A stretch of 64,000 nucleotides of DNA from Frigoribacterium endophyticum (GTDB lineage: Bacteria; Actinomycetota; Actinomycetes; Actinomycetales; Microbacteriaceae), in assembly GCF_011759585.1 (NCBI RefSeq), contig NZ_JAAOYV010000001.1:1488001-1552000 (forward strand), in the 5' to 3' direction. The position numbers were made by a program, and so were the translations under genes. Under the pieces are notes generated by a model. The model had not been told where the DNA came from. It did not search any database and saw only the letters and a program-made list of their open reading frames with translations. This document shows positions 35,666-44,964 of the stretch, in pieces (within the stretch, counting starts at the first letter, position 1; every line of letters begins with the position of its first letter).

Positions 35666-36838
35666 ATGACCACCACCGTCCCCTCCCCCGAGGCCGCGAC
35701 CCGCGCCTCCTCGCCCGCCGGCACCATGCAGGGCGTGTTCCTGCCCGGCGACGGCACCGCCGAGCTGCGCACGCATGACGTGCCGACGCCCGGCCCCGGT
35801 CAGGTGCTCGTGCAAGTGGGCGCGAGCGGCATCTGCGGCAGCGACATCGGCTTCATCTACAACGGCTACAAGACGCACAAGGGCCTCGACGGGGCGCCCG
35901 CCTACAAGGGCGTCGTCGCGGGCCACGAGCCGTGCGGGCGCATCGTGTCGTCGGGGCCCGGGGTCACCCGCTTCGGCGTCGGCGACGACGTCATCGTGTA
36001 CCACATCCAGGGCTGCGGCCGGTGCCGCAACTGCCGGGCGGGCTACTTCATCAGCTGCACCGACCAGCCGCACAAGGCGTCGTACGGCTGGCAGCGCGAC
36101 GGCGGCCACGCGGAGTACGTGCTGGTCGACGAGTCGACCTGCGTGCCCCTGCCCGACGGGCTGTCGTACGTCGACGGCGCGCTGATCGCCTGCGGCTTCG
36201 GAACGGCCTACGAGGGCCTCCGCCGCACGGGCATCCACGGCGGAGAAGACCTGCTCGTCGTCGGCCTGGGCCCGGTCGGCCTCGCCGCCGCCATGCTCGG
36301 CCGGATGCTCGGCGCCCGCCGCGTGATCGGGGTCGAGCGGTCGGCGGAGCGCATCGAGTTCGTCCGCGCGACCGGCCTCGTCGACGACGTCGTGCTGGCC
36401 GACGGCGACGCCGTCGAGAACGTGCTCGCGCTCACCGACGGCGTGGGCTGCCAGGTCACGGTCGACTGCTCGGGCAGCACGCCGGGCCGCCTCACCGCGG
36501 TCGAGGCCGCGGCGGAGTGGGGCCGGGTGGGGCTGCTCGGCGAGGGCGGCCGGCTCGAGACCGAGGTCTCCGACACGCTCCTGCACAAACAGCTCACGAT
36601 CACCGCGTCGTGGGTGACGTCGCTCCAGGGCATGGAGGACGTCGCGCGCATGATCGCCGAGGGCGGCCTCAGCCCCCAGATCGTCGTCTCGCACACGCTG
36701 CCGCTCACCGACGCCGACGAGGCGTACCGGATCGCGGCGGCCGGCGCCACCGGCAAGGTCGTGCTCGTGCCGGCCGGCGCCCCGGTGCGCGAGGAGCCCG
36801 CCGCCCGGGCCACGACGATCGGGCACCCGGCCTCGTGA
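35666..36838 (+). CDS. Zinc-dependent medium-chain dehydrogenase
   Basis: 390 residues: catalytic zinc residues in GASGICGSD and AGHEPCG, structural zinc lobe CGRCRNCRAGYFISC, and NAD site VGLGPVGLAAA. Similar enzymes oxidise sugar alcohols or aldoses. It follows the permease by three bases and overlaps the mutarotase-like gene by four, so oxidation of the imported sugar or polyol is its likely job. Confidence 0.9.
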   Translation: MTTTVPSPEAATRASSPAGTMQGVFLPGDGTAELRTHDVPTPGPGQVLVQVGASGICGSDIGFIYNGYKTHKGLDGAPAYKGVVAGHEPCGRIVSSGPGVTRFGVGDDVIVYHIQGCGRCRNCRAGYFISCTDQPHKASYGWQRDGGHAEYVLVDESTCVPLPDGLSYVDGALIACGFGTAYEGLRRTGIHGGEDLLVVGLGPVGLAAAMLGRMLGARRVIGVERSAERIEFVRATGLVDDVVLADGDAVENVLALTDGVGCQVTVDCSGSTPGRLTAVEAAAEWGRVGLLGEGGRLETEVSDTLLHKQLTITASWVTSLQGMEDVARMIAEGGLSPQIVVSHTLPLTDADEAYRIAAAGATGKVVLVPAGAPVREEPAARATTIGHPAS

Positions 36839-37806
36839 CGGTGCGGGTCGAGTCGGTCGGGGCTGGCGAGGCCGACGGCCTCCCTCTGATCAGGGTCGTG
36901 ACCGACGAGCTGGCGCTCGCGTTCGCGCCGACCCGCGGGGGGCGCCTCCTCTCGCTCGTGCACGCGGGTCGAGAGCTGCTCTGGCGCGACCCCGCCCTGC
37001 TCGACGGCTCGCTGCGGCCGGTCACGCCGGTCTCGGCCTGGCCGGCCGGCGACGGCGGCATGTCGACCTGGGCGAACGTGGGCGGGTCGAAGACCTGGCC
37101 CGCCCCCCAGGGCTGGTCAGGGCCCGACGAGTGGGCCGGGCCGCCCGACCCCGTGCTCGACTCGGGCACCTGGTCGGCGTCGTGCACGGTCGACGAGTCC
37201 GTCGCCGTGGTCACGCTCACCAGCCCCGACGACCCGCGCTCGGGCCTGCGGGTCACGCGCCGGTTCACCGTGCGTGACGCGTCGACGCGCCTCGACCAGC
37301 ACGTCACCTTCGAGAACGTGTCGTCGACGACCCGGCGATGGGCGATCTGGGAGGTCTGCCAGGCCGACACGGCCGACGGCGCCGCCTCCCCCTCCGCCGG
37401 GTCGTCGGTGGTCGTGCCCCACGACCGGGTCGCCGACGAGCTCGACCTCGGCACCTACGAGGGCGAGCTGCCCAGCGGCCGACGCGGCCACGACGTCGTC
37501 CTGCCCCTCGGCACCGGCGTCGCCAAGCGGGGCTACCCCGGAGCCTCGGGGTCGGTCGCCCTGCACGACGAGGGCGGGCCCGTGCTCGCGCTGTCGACGA
37601 CACCCGCGCCCGCGGGCACCTGGCCCGACGGCGGCGCGAAGGTCGAGGTCTGGCTGCAGCGCCCGACGGCCGAGCCGATCGCGTCGCTGGAGGGGCTCCA
37701 CCCCTCGGCCCACCTCGTCGAGCTGGAGGTGCTCGGGCCGCTCGAGACCCTGCAGCCGGGCGACGCGTCGACGCTCGAGATCGAGTGGCGGGTCGGGCCG
37801 GCGTAG
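36835..37806 (+). CDS. Mutarotase-like beta-sandwich protein (DUF4380-like)
   Basis: 323 residues with features of aldose-1-epimerase-like folds: FAPTRGGRLLSLVHAGRELLW at the start, WPAPQGW, RRFTVRDASTRLDQHVTFENVSS. The GTG overlaps the dehydrogenase stop (GTGA). It may interconvert anomers of the operon's sugar. Assignment to DUF4380 is from memory of the pattern and less sure than the fold. Confidence 0.72.
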   Translation: MTVRVESVGAGEADGLPLIRVVTDELALAFAPTRGGRLLSLVHAGRELLWRDPALLDGSLRPVTPVSAWPAGDGGMSTWANVGGSKTWPAPQGWSGPDEWAGPPDPVLDSGTWSASCTVDESVAVVTLTSPDDPRSGLRVTRRFTVRDASTRLDQHVTFENVSSTTRRWAIWEVCQADTADGAASPSAGSSVVVPHDRVADELDLGTYEGELPSGRRGHDVVLPLGTGVAKRGYPGASGSVALHDEGGPVLALSTTPAPAGTWPDGGAKVEVWLQRPTAEPIASLEGLHPSAHLVELEVLGPLETLQPGDASTLEIEWRVGPA

Positions 37807-37879
37807 CCGGAGCGAGCCGGAGCCGGCTGGGCCGGGCAGATGCGCGACCTCGAGCCGTGCGGCGGGTCCCCGTCCCTCC

Positions 37880-37903
37880 GGGCGGGTCGGCGCCGACCCG
37901 CCC
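37880..37903. terminator. Palindromic hairpin at end of sugar operon
   Basis: A perfect 24-base palindrome with arms GGGCGGGTCGGC and complement, 73 bases after the last sugar gene and before the Wadjet operon. The rest of the 254-base gap shows only GC-rich sequence and, near its end, a TATCGT box. Confidence 0.65.
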
Positions 37904-38025
37904 AGGAGGACACCGACCCGCCGCACCCTCGGGCCGCGCCCCGCCGCACCCCACGACGAGCACCCGAGGGCCCCGTGACGGCACCGACCGGGCCGCCTGC
38001 GTCCGGCGCTACGCCGCCCCCGCGG

Positions 38026-38031
38026 TATCGT
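38026..38031 (+). promoter_or_regulatory. Probable -10 box of the Wadjet operon
   Basis: TATCGT 29 bases before the jetA GTG, leaving room for the AGGGAGG ribosome site. A -35 box is not clear. Confidence 0.4.
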
Positions 38032-38060
38032 CGTCCGTCGACGATCAGGGAGGCTGGGCA

Positions 38061-39758
38061 GTGGAAGAACCGTCGGGGCACGACGCCCTCAGCCGCGACG
38101 GCGTGCGCGAGGTGTTCGGCACCGACCCCACCTGGGCCCTGCTGCGCAGCTCGAACAGCCGCTGGATCCTCCCCCTCTTCTCCCGCCACCTCGAGCGCGC
38201 CGAGGGCCCCGTCTCGGCCGACTGGTTCCACCAGGCCGTCGCGGAGGCGCTGGCCGAGAACGCCGCGGAGGCCGCGGCCGGCGAGACGGCGAGCGCCGAC
38301 GCCACCGCCACGACCACGACCCCCACCACGGACACCACCCCCGGGGAGGCGCCCGCCGGCCCCGCAGAGACGGCCGACCTCCCCGAGGCCAAGACCCCGG
38401 CCGACTACTGCCGCGGCTGGGTCGACAGCCGGTGGCTGATCCGCACCCGCGCCTCCGGCGAGGAGGACGGCCAGGCCGCCCGGGCCCGCTACCGCCTCTC
38501 GCCGCACGCCCTCAAGGCGCTGCGCATCGTCCGCGAGCTGGCCGAGGCCGACAACGCCGTCTCCGAGGCCCGCTTCGGCAGCATCGCGCACGCCGTCCGC
38601 CAGCTCGCCGGCCTCGCCGACCCCGACCCGGCGTCGCAGGTCGCCCGGCTCGACGAGCAGATCGCCGAGCTGCAGCGCCGCCGCGACGAGGTCGAGCGGC
38701 ACGGCCCCGTCCCGGCGACCGCCGACGTCGTGTCGCGCCAGGTGCGCGAGGTCGTGCGGCTGACGGCGTCGCTGCCCGAGGACTTCCGCCAGCTCAGCGC
38801 CATGGTCGAGCAGCGCCACCGCGAGGTCGCCCGCCGTGCGACCCACGAGCACGTCGGCAAGGGCGCGCTCGTCGAGCAGTACCTCCGCGAGAACGACCTG
38901 CTCGAGCAGACGCCCGAGGGCCGTGCCTACCGCGGCTTCGCCCAGATGCTCTCGTCGCGCGAGATCGACGTGATGCGCGCCGACATCGACAAGGTGCTCT
39001 CGCAGCCCGGCGCCGCCGAGCACCTCACCGAGCGGCAGCGCGAGCAGCTCGAGCAGCTGATCTCGTCGCTGCTCGCCGAGGAGCAGTCCGTGCAGGAGAC
39101 GTACGGGCGTTGGACGTCGTCGCTCCGCCGCTTCCTCAGCCGGTCGGGCGCCGAGAAGCACCAGCGCCTGCTCACCCTCGCCGAGCGCGCCCTGCACGCC
39201 GGCGCCGCCTGGGCCGAGCGTCGCCCCGGCGCCGCGGTGCTGCCCGAGGACGTGCTCGGCCTCGGCCCCGTCGACGTCGTCGACGTCAGCCAGGTGCAGC
39301 TCTGGAGCGAGCGCGGCCGCCCCACCGTCGAGGTGCGCGTGGCCGAGGGCGACGCCGCCCTGCCCGCCGCCGACCGCGCCGCGCTCCGCCTCACCGCGGG
39401 CACCAGCCCCGCCGCGGTCGCCGCGACGATCGACCGCCTGCTCGACGAGGGCGACGGCCGTGACGAGGTGACGAGCGCCGACGTCTACCGCGCCACCGAG
39501 CCCGAGTTCCGTCGCCTCACGCTCGTGCTGAGCATGCTCGACCTCGCCGTCGAGCGCGGCGTCGTCACCGACGAGACCGAGTCCGTCGTCCTCACCCCCG
39601 ACGACCCGTCCGGCACCGGGGCCGGAGCACCCCGAGGAGGCGCCCCCCGCGAGGTCACGCTGCCCCGGTTGGTCTTCACCCGGGACGCACCCCCGCCCGG
39701 CGCCGACTCCGCCGCACCCGCCGCCCCCGCCCGCACCCTCCAGGGAGACCCCGCATGA
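38061..39758 (+). CDS. jetA: Wadjet subunit JetA (DUF3375, MukF-like kleisin)
   Basis: 565 residues of the DUF3375 family: YRLSPHALKALRIVREL, the coiled stretch QVARLDEQIAELQRRRDEVER, and LSSREIDVMRADIDKVL. In Wadjet/MksBEF complexes this kleisin bridges the SMC heads. A Thr/Ala-rich insert (about 70-110) is unusually long, and a Pro/Ala-rich tail follows. The GTG is supported by AGGGAGG. Its stop overlaps the jetB start by four bases. Confidence 0.92.
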   Translation: MEEPSGHDALSRDGVREVFGTDPTWALLRSSNSRWILPLFSRHLERAEGPVSADWFHQAVAEALAENAAEAAAGETASADATATTTTPTTDTTPGEAPAGPAETADLPEAKTPADYCRGWVDSRWLIRTRASGEEDGQAARARYRLSPHALKALRIVRELAEADNAVSEARFGSIAHAVRQLAGLADPDPASQVARLDEQIAELQRRRDEVERHGPVPATADVVSRQVREVVRLTASLPEDFRQLSAMVEQRHREVARRATHEHVGKGALVEQYLRENDLLEQTPEGRAYRGFAQMLSSREIDVMRADIDKVLSQPGAAEHLTERQREQLEQLISSLLAEEQSVQETYGRWTSSLRRFLSRSGAEKHQRLLTLAERALHAGAAWAERRPGAAVLPEDVLGLGPVDVVDVSQVQLWSERGRPTVEVRVAEGDAALPAADRAALRLTAGTSPAAVAATIDRLLDEGDGRDEVTSADVYRATEPEFRRLTLVLSMLDLAVERGVVTDETESVVLTPDDPSGTGAGAPRGGAPREVTLPRLVFTRDAPPPGADSAAPAAPARTLQGDPA

Positions 39759-40660
39759 CCGCCGCCCCGACCGACGACCTCCGCCCGGCCGACGCAGCGG
39801 CCGACGCGACGCCCGATACGACGGCCGACGTGGCGCTCGACGCCGACGACGCCCCCGCCCGCCCCGTCTCCGACGAGCTCCCCCTCGCCGGCCGCAAGGC
39901 CCTGGTCACGCTGATGACGCACCGCTTCATCAGCCGGGCCAAGCAGAAGGAGGCGTGGGCCGGCCTCCTGGCGCACGAGCCGGAGATCCGCGCCCGCCTC
40001 GCCGAGATGTTCCTCGAGCTCGAGGTCGACCGCGGCTACGAGGTCGCCTTCAAGCGACAGGCCGGCGGCGACGACGCCCCCGTGCTGCTGCGGCGCGAGA
40101 AGCCGCTGTCGCGCGACGCGTCGTTCCTGCTGATCTTCCTGCGCCGCGAGCACGCCTACGCCGACGGAGACGACGACGCGGTCGTGGTGTCGCGCGACCA
40201 GGTCGCCGAGTTCCTCGGCCGGTTCCACGACGACACCGCCCACGACGAGGTCCGCGCCCTGCGGCGCGTCGACGCCGCGATCGCCGCGATGATCGCCCGC
40301 GACCTGCTCGAGCCCGAGCCCGACGACCCGTCGCTCTTCGTCGTCGCCCCCGCGATCGTGCCGCTCGTCCGCCCCGAGCAGCTGCGGCACTTCGAGCGCC
40401 TGTACCTCGAGGCCGCGGGCGCCGAGCCGGAGGTCGGCGCGTCCGCGGCGAGCGCCGGAGCACCGGGCGAGCTGGACGAGCCCGACGAGCTGACCGACTT
40501 CGACCCCGAGCTCGACGCGGGTGACGACCTGACCGAGCTCGACCCCGACGCCGAGCCCGACGACGGCGCGCCCGCCCCCGCCGACGCGCCCCGCGCCTCC
40601 GACACGGCCCTCGACCTGCCGCTCGACCTCCCCCTCGACCCGGAAGCAGACCAGGCATGA
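39755..40660 (+). CDS. jetB: Wadjet subunit JetB (DUF4194, MukE-like)
   Basis: 301 residues with the DUF4194 winged-helix core (LVTLMTHRFISRAKQKEAWAG, FLLIFLRREHAYADGDDDAV). It binds the kleisin in the SMC complex. The last 75 residues are an acidic, Asp/Glu/Pro-rich tail not usual in the family. Overlaps both neighbours by four bases. Confidence 0.92.
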   Translation: MTAAPTDDLRPADAAADATPDTTADVALDADDAPARPVSDELPLAGRKALVTLMTHRFISRAKQKEAWAGLLAHEPEIRARLAEMFLELEVDRGYEVAFKRQAGGDDAPVLLRREKPLSRDASFLLIFLRREHAYADGDDDAVVVSRDQVAEFLGRFHDDTAHDEVRALRRVDAAIAAMIARDLLEPEPDDPSLFVVAPAIVPLVRPEQLRHFERLYLEAAGAEPEVGASAASAGAPGELDEPDELTDFDPELDAGDDLTELDPDAEPDDGAPAPADAPRASDTALDLPLDLPLDPEADQA

Positions 40661-43600
40661 CCCCCGCCTCCCCCGCCGACGCGCCCCGCGCCTCCCGCAC
40701 GCCCGTCGAGACCGGCGCCGAGTCCGCCGCCCCCGCGGCCCGCCCCGCGACCGCCGCCGACGTGACAACCTCCACCACGCCCACGCCCCCCGTCACCCCC
40801 GCGCTCGACGTCGACGTCGAGCCCGAAGACGCGCCCGACCTCGGCATGTTCCACTCGGGCCAGTACCGCATCGAGCTCGTGCAGCTGCTCAACTGGGGCA
40901 GCTACGCGGGCCTGCACCGCATGCCCGTCGGGCGGGGCGGCATCGCCATCCTCGGCCCGACCGGGCGGGGCAAGTCGACCGTGCTCGACGCGATGGCCGC
41001 GGTCATCATGCCGAACCCGCAGGAGTTCAACCGGGCCGCCCGCGACGACTCGCGCCAGCGCTCCGAGCGCACCGTCTACAGCTACGCGCGCGGCAAGACC
41101 GACGAGGTGCGCGACGCCGACTCCGACCGCACGACGACGCGGTTCCTGCGCCCGCTGGGCGAGTCGTTCGCGAGCGGCGCCGCGATCACCTGGAGCACCG
41201 AGCTCGGCGAGACCCTCACCGCCGTGCGCCTCGCCTGGATCGGCCCCGACACCGCCAGCCAGGACGACGTCACGCAGGCGAGCGTCTACCTGCTCGTGCG
41301 GGGGCGCTTCGACCTCAGCCGGCTGACCGACGTCCGCCGCGACGAGACGAGCACGTCGCCACTGACGAAGAGCTCGCTGACGCGGCTCGTCGACCCGGCG
41401 CACGACCTCGTCACCTACTCGCAGCCCGAGCTCCGCGTGCAGCTCTGCGCGCGGCTCGGCATCGGCGGCAGCGACGAGTCGCAGCTGAAGGCCCTGACGC
41501 TGCTGCGGCGGGCGCAGGCGTCGAAGGGCGTCTTCTCGATCGACGAGCTGTTCAAGCAGTTCGTGCTGACGCAGCCGAAGGCGCTCTCCCGGTGGGAGAC
41601 CACGCTGGCGACCTACCGCGAGGCGTCGCAGCTCTACGACGTGTTCGAGACGACGCGGCGGAAGCTCGACGTGCTCGAGCCGGTGCCCGGCCTCGCCGAG
41701 CGCTGGCGCAGCGCGGGCGACGACGCGACCGCGAAGCGCCGCCTGCTGGCCGGCGGCGACGACGAGCCGCGTCGGCTCGACGTCTGGCTGGCCGAGGCGG
41801 TCGGCAGCTGGGTCGGCGGCGAGGTCGACCGGGTGCAGACCGAGAAGCGCGGCCACGTCGAGACGAGGAGGCGCGCCGCCGAGGCCGCGGAGGCCGCCCT
41901 CCGTGCCCGTGAGCAGGCCCTGGCGCAGATCGCCGACCTCGGCGGCGACCCCTCGCACTCGCTCCGGGAGCAGGTGCGCTGGGCCGGGGAGGCGCTCGGA
42001 CGCGTCGAGAAGGAGCACCGCCGGTTCGCCGCCCCGCTCGAGGGCGTCGGCGAGCCGGTGCCCACGACCGCGGACGAGCTGGAGTCGCTGCGCACGCGGG
42101 CGACGGAGCTCGCGGCCGAGGAGGCGGCGGCCCGCCGCGAGCACGACGAGCTGCGCGGCGACCTCGCGGCCCGGATCGCCGAGACGCGGCGGTCGGTCGG
42201 CGAGCGCCAGCGCGAGAAGGAGTCGTTCGAGCGGCGCCGCAGCAACGTGCCCGACGACGCGGTCGAGCGACGTCGGCGCATCGCCGACGGCACGGGCGTG
42301 CCGGTCGCCCGGCTGCCCTACGCGGGCGAGCTGTTCGAGGTCGCCACGGAGCACCGCGACTGGACGACCGCGATCGAGAGGGTGCTCGGCGACCTGGCCA
42401 CGCACCTCCTCGTCGACCCCGATGACTTCGACGCCGTGCGCCGCTTCGTCGACCGGGAGGACATGCGCGGCCGCGTCACCCTCGTGCCCGCGACGCCGGG
42501 CCTGACGCCGACGCGCACGCCGCTCGCGCGCACCGTGCCGTCGATGCTCGTGTTCGACGAGGCGAGCCCGTTCGTGGGCTGGCTGCGCGACGAGGTCGTC
42601 GACGACCGCAGCGTGCTCTGCGTCGACGACGCGTCGGCGCTCGACGACCCGCTGCCCGTCGGCGCGAGGGGCGCCGTGACGCGCTCGGGCCTCCGCACCG
42701 GCTCGCGTCGTCGGGTGACGAAGGACGACCGGCGGGTCCGCTCCTGGATCGGCCTCGACAACACCGGCCGGGTCGCCGAGCTGACGGCCGAGATCACCGC
42801 CCTGACGGAGTCGCTCGACGCGGCGCGCGCGGAGTGGGACGCCGCCGAGACGGTCGCCAGCGCCCGCCGCACGGTCGTCGAGACCGTGGCGCGCGCCGCC
42901 GCCGTGGAGTGGTCGGACGTCGACCCCGCTCCGGCGCGGGCCCGCCTCGCCGACCTGCAGGCGCAGCTCGAGCGGGTCGCCGTCGAGCGCCCCGAGGTGA
43001 CGGCGCTGCAGGCCGAGGCCGCGGCGCAGGACGAGGCGCGGCTCGAGGCCGTGCGTCGCGGGGCCGAGGTGCAGCAGGTGCTCGACCAGCTCGAGGCGAC
43101 GCACGCGACGCTGGTCGACATCGAGGACGCGTTCAGCGACGCCTCGGGCGCCGACCCGCTGACCGACGACGAGCGGGTGCTGCTCGCGCCGCTGCCGTTC
43201 GCGGCGCCGCGCGAGGTGGCCGACGTCGAGCGCACGCGCCGTGAGGCGGCCGCGCAGCTGCGGGCGCAGGTCGACGCGCACGACCGTGAGCGGACGCAGC
43301 ACGAGCTCACGCTCGAGCTCGTCTTCACGCGCTACCTCGAGCTCGACCCGAACGCCGGCTTCGACGCGTCGATCGAGAGCCTGCCGGCCGTGCTGGCGAT
43401 CCACCGCACGCTGGTCGACGACGACCTGCCCCACGCGAAGCAGCGCTGGCTGGCGAAGGCCGGGGCGAGCGTGGGCGACAGCCTGCGGGCGCTGCTGGTG
43501 CAGATCGAGGAGGACGGGCACGTCATCCGTCGTGGCGTCCGGCCGATCTCGCAGGCGCTGGCCGCGATCGAGTTCCGGCAGGGGTCGACGCTCGACATCG

Positions 43601-44274
43601 AGCCGCGGCCGGTGTCGAACAGCGACCTGGCGGAGTTCAAGCGGACGCTGCGCGAGCACACGGGCGGCGGTGCCGGCGGCGGTTCTGCGGCTGGCGCGGG
43701 CGGCTCTGCGGCCTCGGCCGTCGATCCACGTGACCCCGCCGAGATCGAGCGCCGCTTCCTGCGTCTGCGGCGCGACCTGGCCAGCCTCGAGGAGCGCTCG
43801 AAGTCGGGTGAGGCCTGGCGTCGCCGGGTGCTCGACGCGCGCGAGCACTACCAGTTCCGGGCGATCGAGACGAGGCGTGACGGCACGCAGATCGTGCACG
43901 AGGGAGTCGCGGGCAAGTCAGGCGGGGAGGGCCAGGAGCTGATCGCGTTCGTGCTCGGCGCCGCGCTGCGCTTCCGGCTCGGCGACGGCACCGACCGGGT
44001 GCCGACCTACGCGCCGATCGTGCTCGACGAGGGCTTCGTGAAGGCCGACACGGAGTACACCGGCCGGGCGCTCTCGGCGCTGCGGTCGCTGGGCTTCCAG
44101 CTGGTCGTCGGGGCCCCGCGAGACAAGGTGAACGCGTTCGAGCAGCACGTCGAGAGCGTCGCCTACATCTCGAGCGATCCGGTGAACCCCGAGCTGTCGC
44201 GCATCTACCCCCTCACGATCCGCGAGGCGATGGAGGTCGAGCGCCACGGCCTCGACCCCGCCGCGCTCGGCTAG
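40657..44274 (+). CDS. jetC: Wadjet subunit JetC (SMC-like, MukB/SbcC-type ATPase)
   Basis: 1205 residues. A disordered leader of about 60 residues precedes Walker A GPTGRGKST (near 100). Long coiled coils (about 370-500 and 700-870) surround a hinge-like region. The C-terminal head has the signature SGGEGQE (near 1087) and Walker B IVLDEGF (near 1121). JetC loops and extrudes DNA; in complete Wadjet the JetD TOPRIM nuclease then cuts small circular plasmids. No jetD follows. Confidence 0.93.
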   Translation: MTPASPADAPRASRTPVETGAESAAPAARPATAADVTTSTTPTPPVTPALDVDVEPEDAPDLGMFHSGQYRIELVQLLNWGSYAGLHRMPVGRGGIAILGPTGRGKSTVLDAMAAVIMPNPQEFNRAARDDSRQRSERTVYSYARGKTDEVRDADSDRTTTRFLRPLGESFASGAAITWSTELGETLTAVRLAWIGPDTASQDDVTQASVYLLVRGRFDLSRLTDVRRDETSTSPLTKSSLTRLVDPAHDLVTYSQPELRVQLCARLGIGGSDESQLKALTLLRRAQASKGVFSIDELFKQFVLTQPKALSRWETTLATYREASQLYDVFETTRRKLDVLEPVPGLAERWRSAGDDATAKRRLLAGGDDEPRRLDVWLAEAVGSWVGGEVDRVQTEKRGHVETRRRAAEAAEAALRAREQALAQIADLGGDPSHSLREQVRWAGEALGRVEKEHRRFAAPLEGVGEPVPTTADELESLRTRATELAAEEAAARREHDELRGDLAARIAETRRSVGERQREKESFERRRSNVPDDAVERRRRIADGTGVPVARLPYAGELFEVATEHRDWTTAIERVLGDLATHLLVDPDDFDAVRRFVDREDMRGRVTLVPATPGLTPTRTPLARTVPSMLVFDEASPFVGWLRDEVVDDRSVLCVDDASALDDPLPVGARGAVTRSGLRTGSRRRVTKDDRRVRSWIGLDNTGRVAELTAEITALTESLDAARAEWDAAETVASARRTVVETVARAAAVEWSDVDPAPARARLADLQAQLERVAVERPEVTALQAEAAAQDEARLEAVRRGAEVQQVLDQLEATHATLVDIEDAFSDASGADPLTDDERVLLAPLPFAAPREVADVERTRREAAAQLRAQVDAHDRERTQHELTLELVFTRYLELDPNAGFDASIESLPAVLAIHRTLVDDDLPHAKQRWLAKAGASVGDSLRALLVQIEEDGHVIRRGVRPISQALAAIEFRQGSTLDIEPRPVSNSDLAEFKRTLREHTGGGAGGGSAAGAGGSAASAVDPRDPAEIERRFLRLRRDLASLEERSKSGEAWRRRVLDAREHYQFRAIETRRDGTQIVHEGVAGKSGGEGQELIAFVLGAALRFRLGDGTDRVPTYAPIVLDEGFVKADTEYTGRALSALRSLGFQLVVGAPRDKVNAFEQHVESVAYISSDPVNPELSRIYPLTIREAMEVERHGLDPAALG

Positions 44275-44361
44275 CCCGCCGAGTGGTCGCCATCCGCGCC
44301 TCCCGCCCCTCTGGAGCCGCAGTTCGCGCCCACTCGCCCCGCGCCTCCCCTGTCCTCTCCC

Positions 44362-44489
44362 AATTTGAGAGAGATCTGTCCGCCAAGTGAACAGGCGTCC
44401 CGTCCCCTCCGAATTTGAGAGGGATCAGCGCCTGACGCACCGGTGAGCCTGAAGGAGTCGCGGGTCGGCACCCGGATCCCTCTCACTTT
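44362..44489. promoter_or_regulatory. Three copies of a 15-base motif before the 44512 gene
   Basis: AATTTGAGAGAGATC (44362-44376), AATTTGAGAGGGATC (44412-44426) and, inverted, the complement of AAAGTGAGAGGGATC (44475-44489). The third copy ends ten bases before the -10 box. The AT-rich core stands out in GC-rich DNA. Probably a repressor or activator binding array. Confidence 0.65.
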
Positions 44490-44499
44490 CCCGAGACCC

Positions 44500-44505
44500 T
44501 AGGCT
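44500..44505 (+). promoter_or_regulatory. -10 box of leaderless gene at 44512
   Basis: TAGGCT six bases before the GTG at 44512, next to the third copy of the 15-base motif. Confidence 0.6.
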
Positions 44506-44511
44506 CGGCCC

Positions 44512-44943
44512 GTGCTCTTCTCCCCGCCGCCGGAACCCCCGCCGTCCGACCCGGCGCTGGTGGCGCCGGGCCTCTTCCGAATGACCGTCCCGGGTGTGCC
44601 GGACGCCGTGAGGGGCTGGCTCTCGATCAGGCGGTCGTGGGAGTGGACCGTCGAGGGCCCCTGGTGGAGGCGACGCGACGTGCGGCCGGAGGTCAGGGCG
44701 GAGTTCGACGTCGTCTGGAACGGCGACTTCACGACCCTCGACCTCTTCCCCGGTGACGACGCCGACCACTGGTTCGACGGAGGCGGCGACGAGCTCGCGG
44801 CTGACGAGCTCGCCGAGATCGAGCAGGGAACGTTCACGATGAGGGGTGTCGTCTTCGACCTCGAGTTCGTCGACCCCCGGGATGATCCCGAGGCCTGGAT
44901 CCGCTGGTGGTACTTCCTGCCCCGTGCGACCCCCGCCGCCTGA
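44512..44943 (+). CDS. Hypothetical acidic, Trp-rich protein
   Basis: 143 residues, no signal or membrane segment, no family recognised. It is rich in Trp, Asp and Pro (WEWTVEGPWWRRRD, DADHWFDGGGDE, DPEAWIRWWYFLP). The leaderless promoter and three upstream motif copies imply tight control. It is codirectional with the Wadjet genes but has its own promoter; it shows none of the JetD TOPRIM motifs. Confidence 0.7.
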   Translation: MLFSPPPEPPPSDPALVAPGLFRMTVPGVPDAVRGWLSIRRSWEWTVEGPWWRRRDVRPEVRAEFDVVWNGDFTTLDLFPGDDADHWFDGGGDELAADELAEIEQGTFTMRGVVFDLEFVDPRDDPEAWIRWWYFLPRATPAA

Positions 44944-44964
44944 CGCTGTGCCCCTCGAATCACC

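Noticed and set aside
40156-43899. 1247-codon open frame on the minus strand
   Set aside because: Antisense to jetB and jetC with no recognisable motif.
44275-44511. Remnant of jetD after jetC
   Set aside because: The 237 bases hold no open frame or residue pattern like JetD; only the motif array and promoter are seen.
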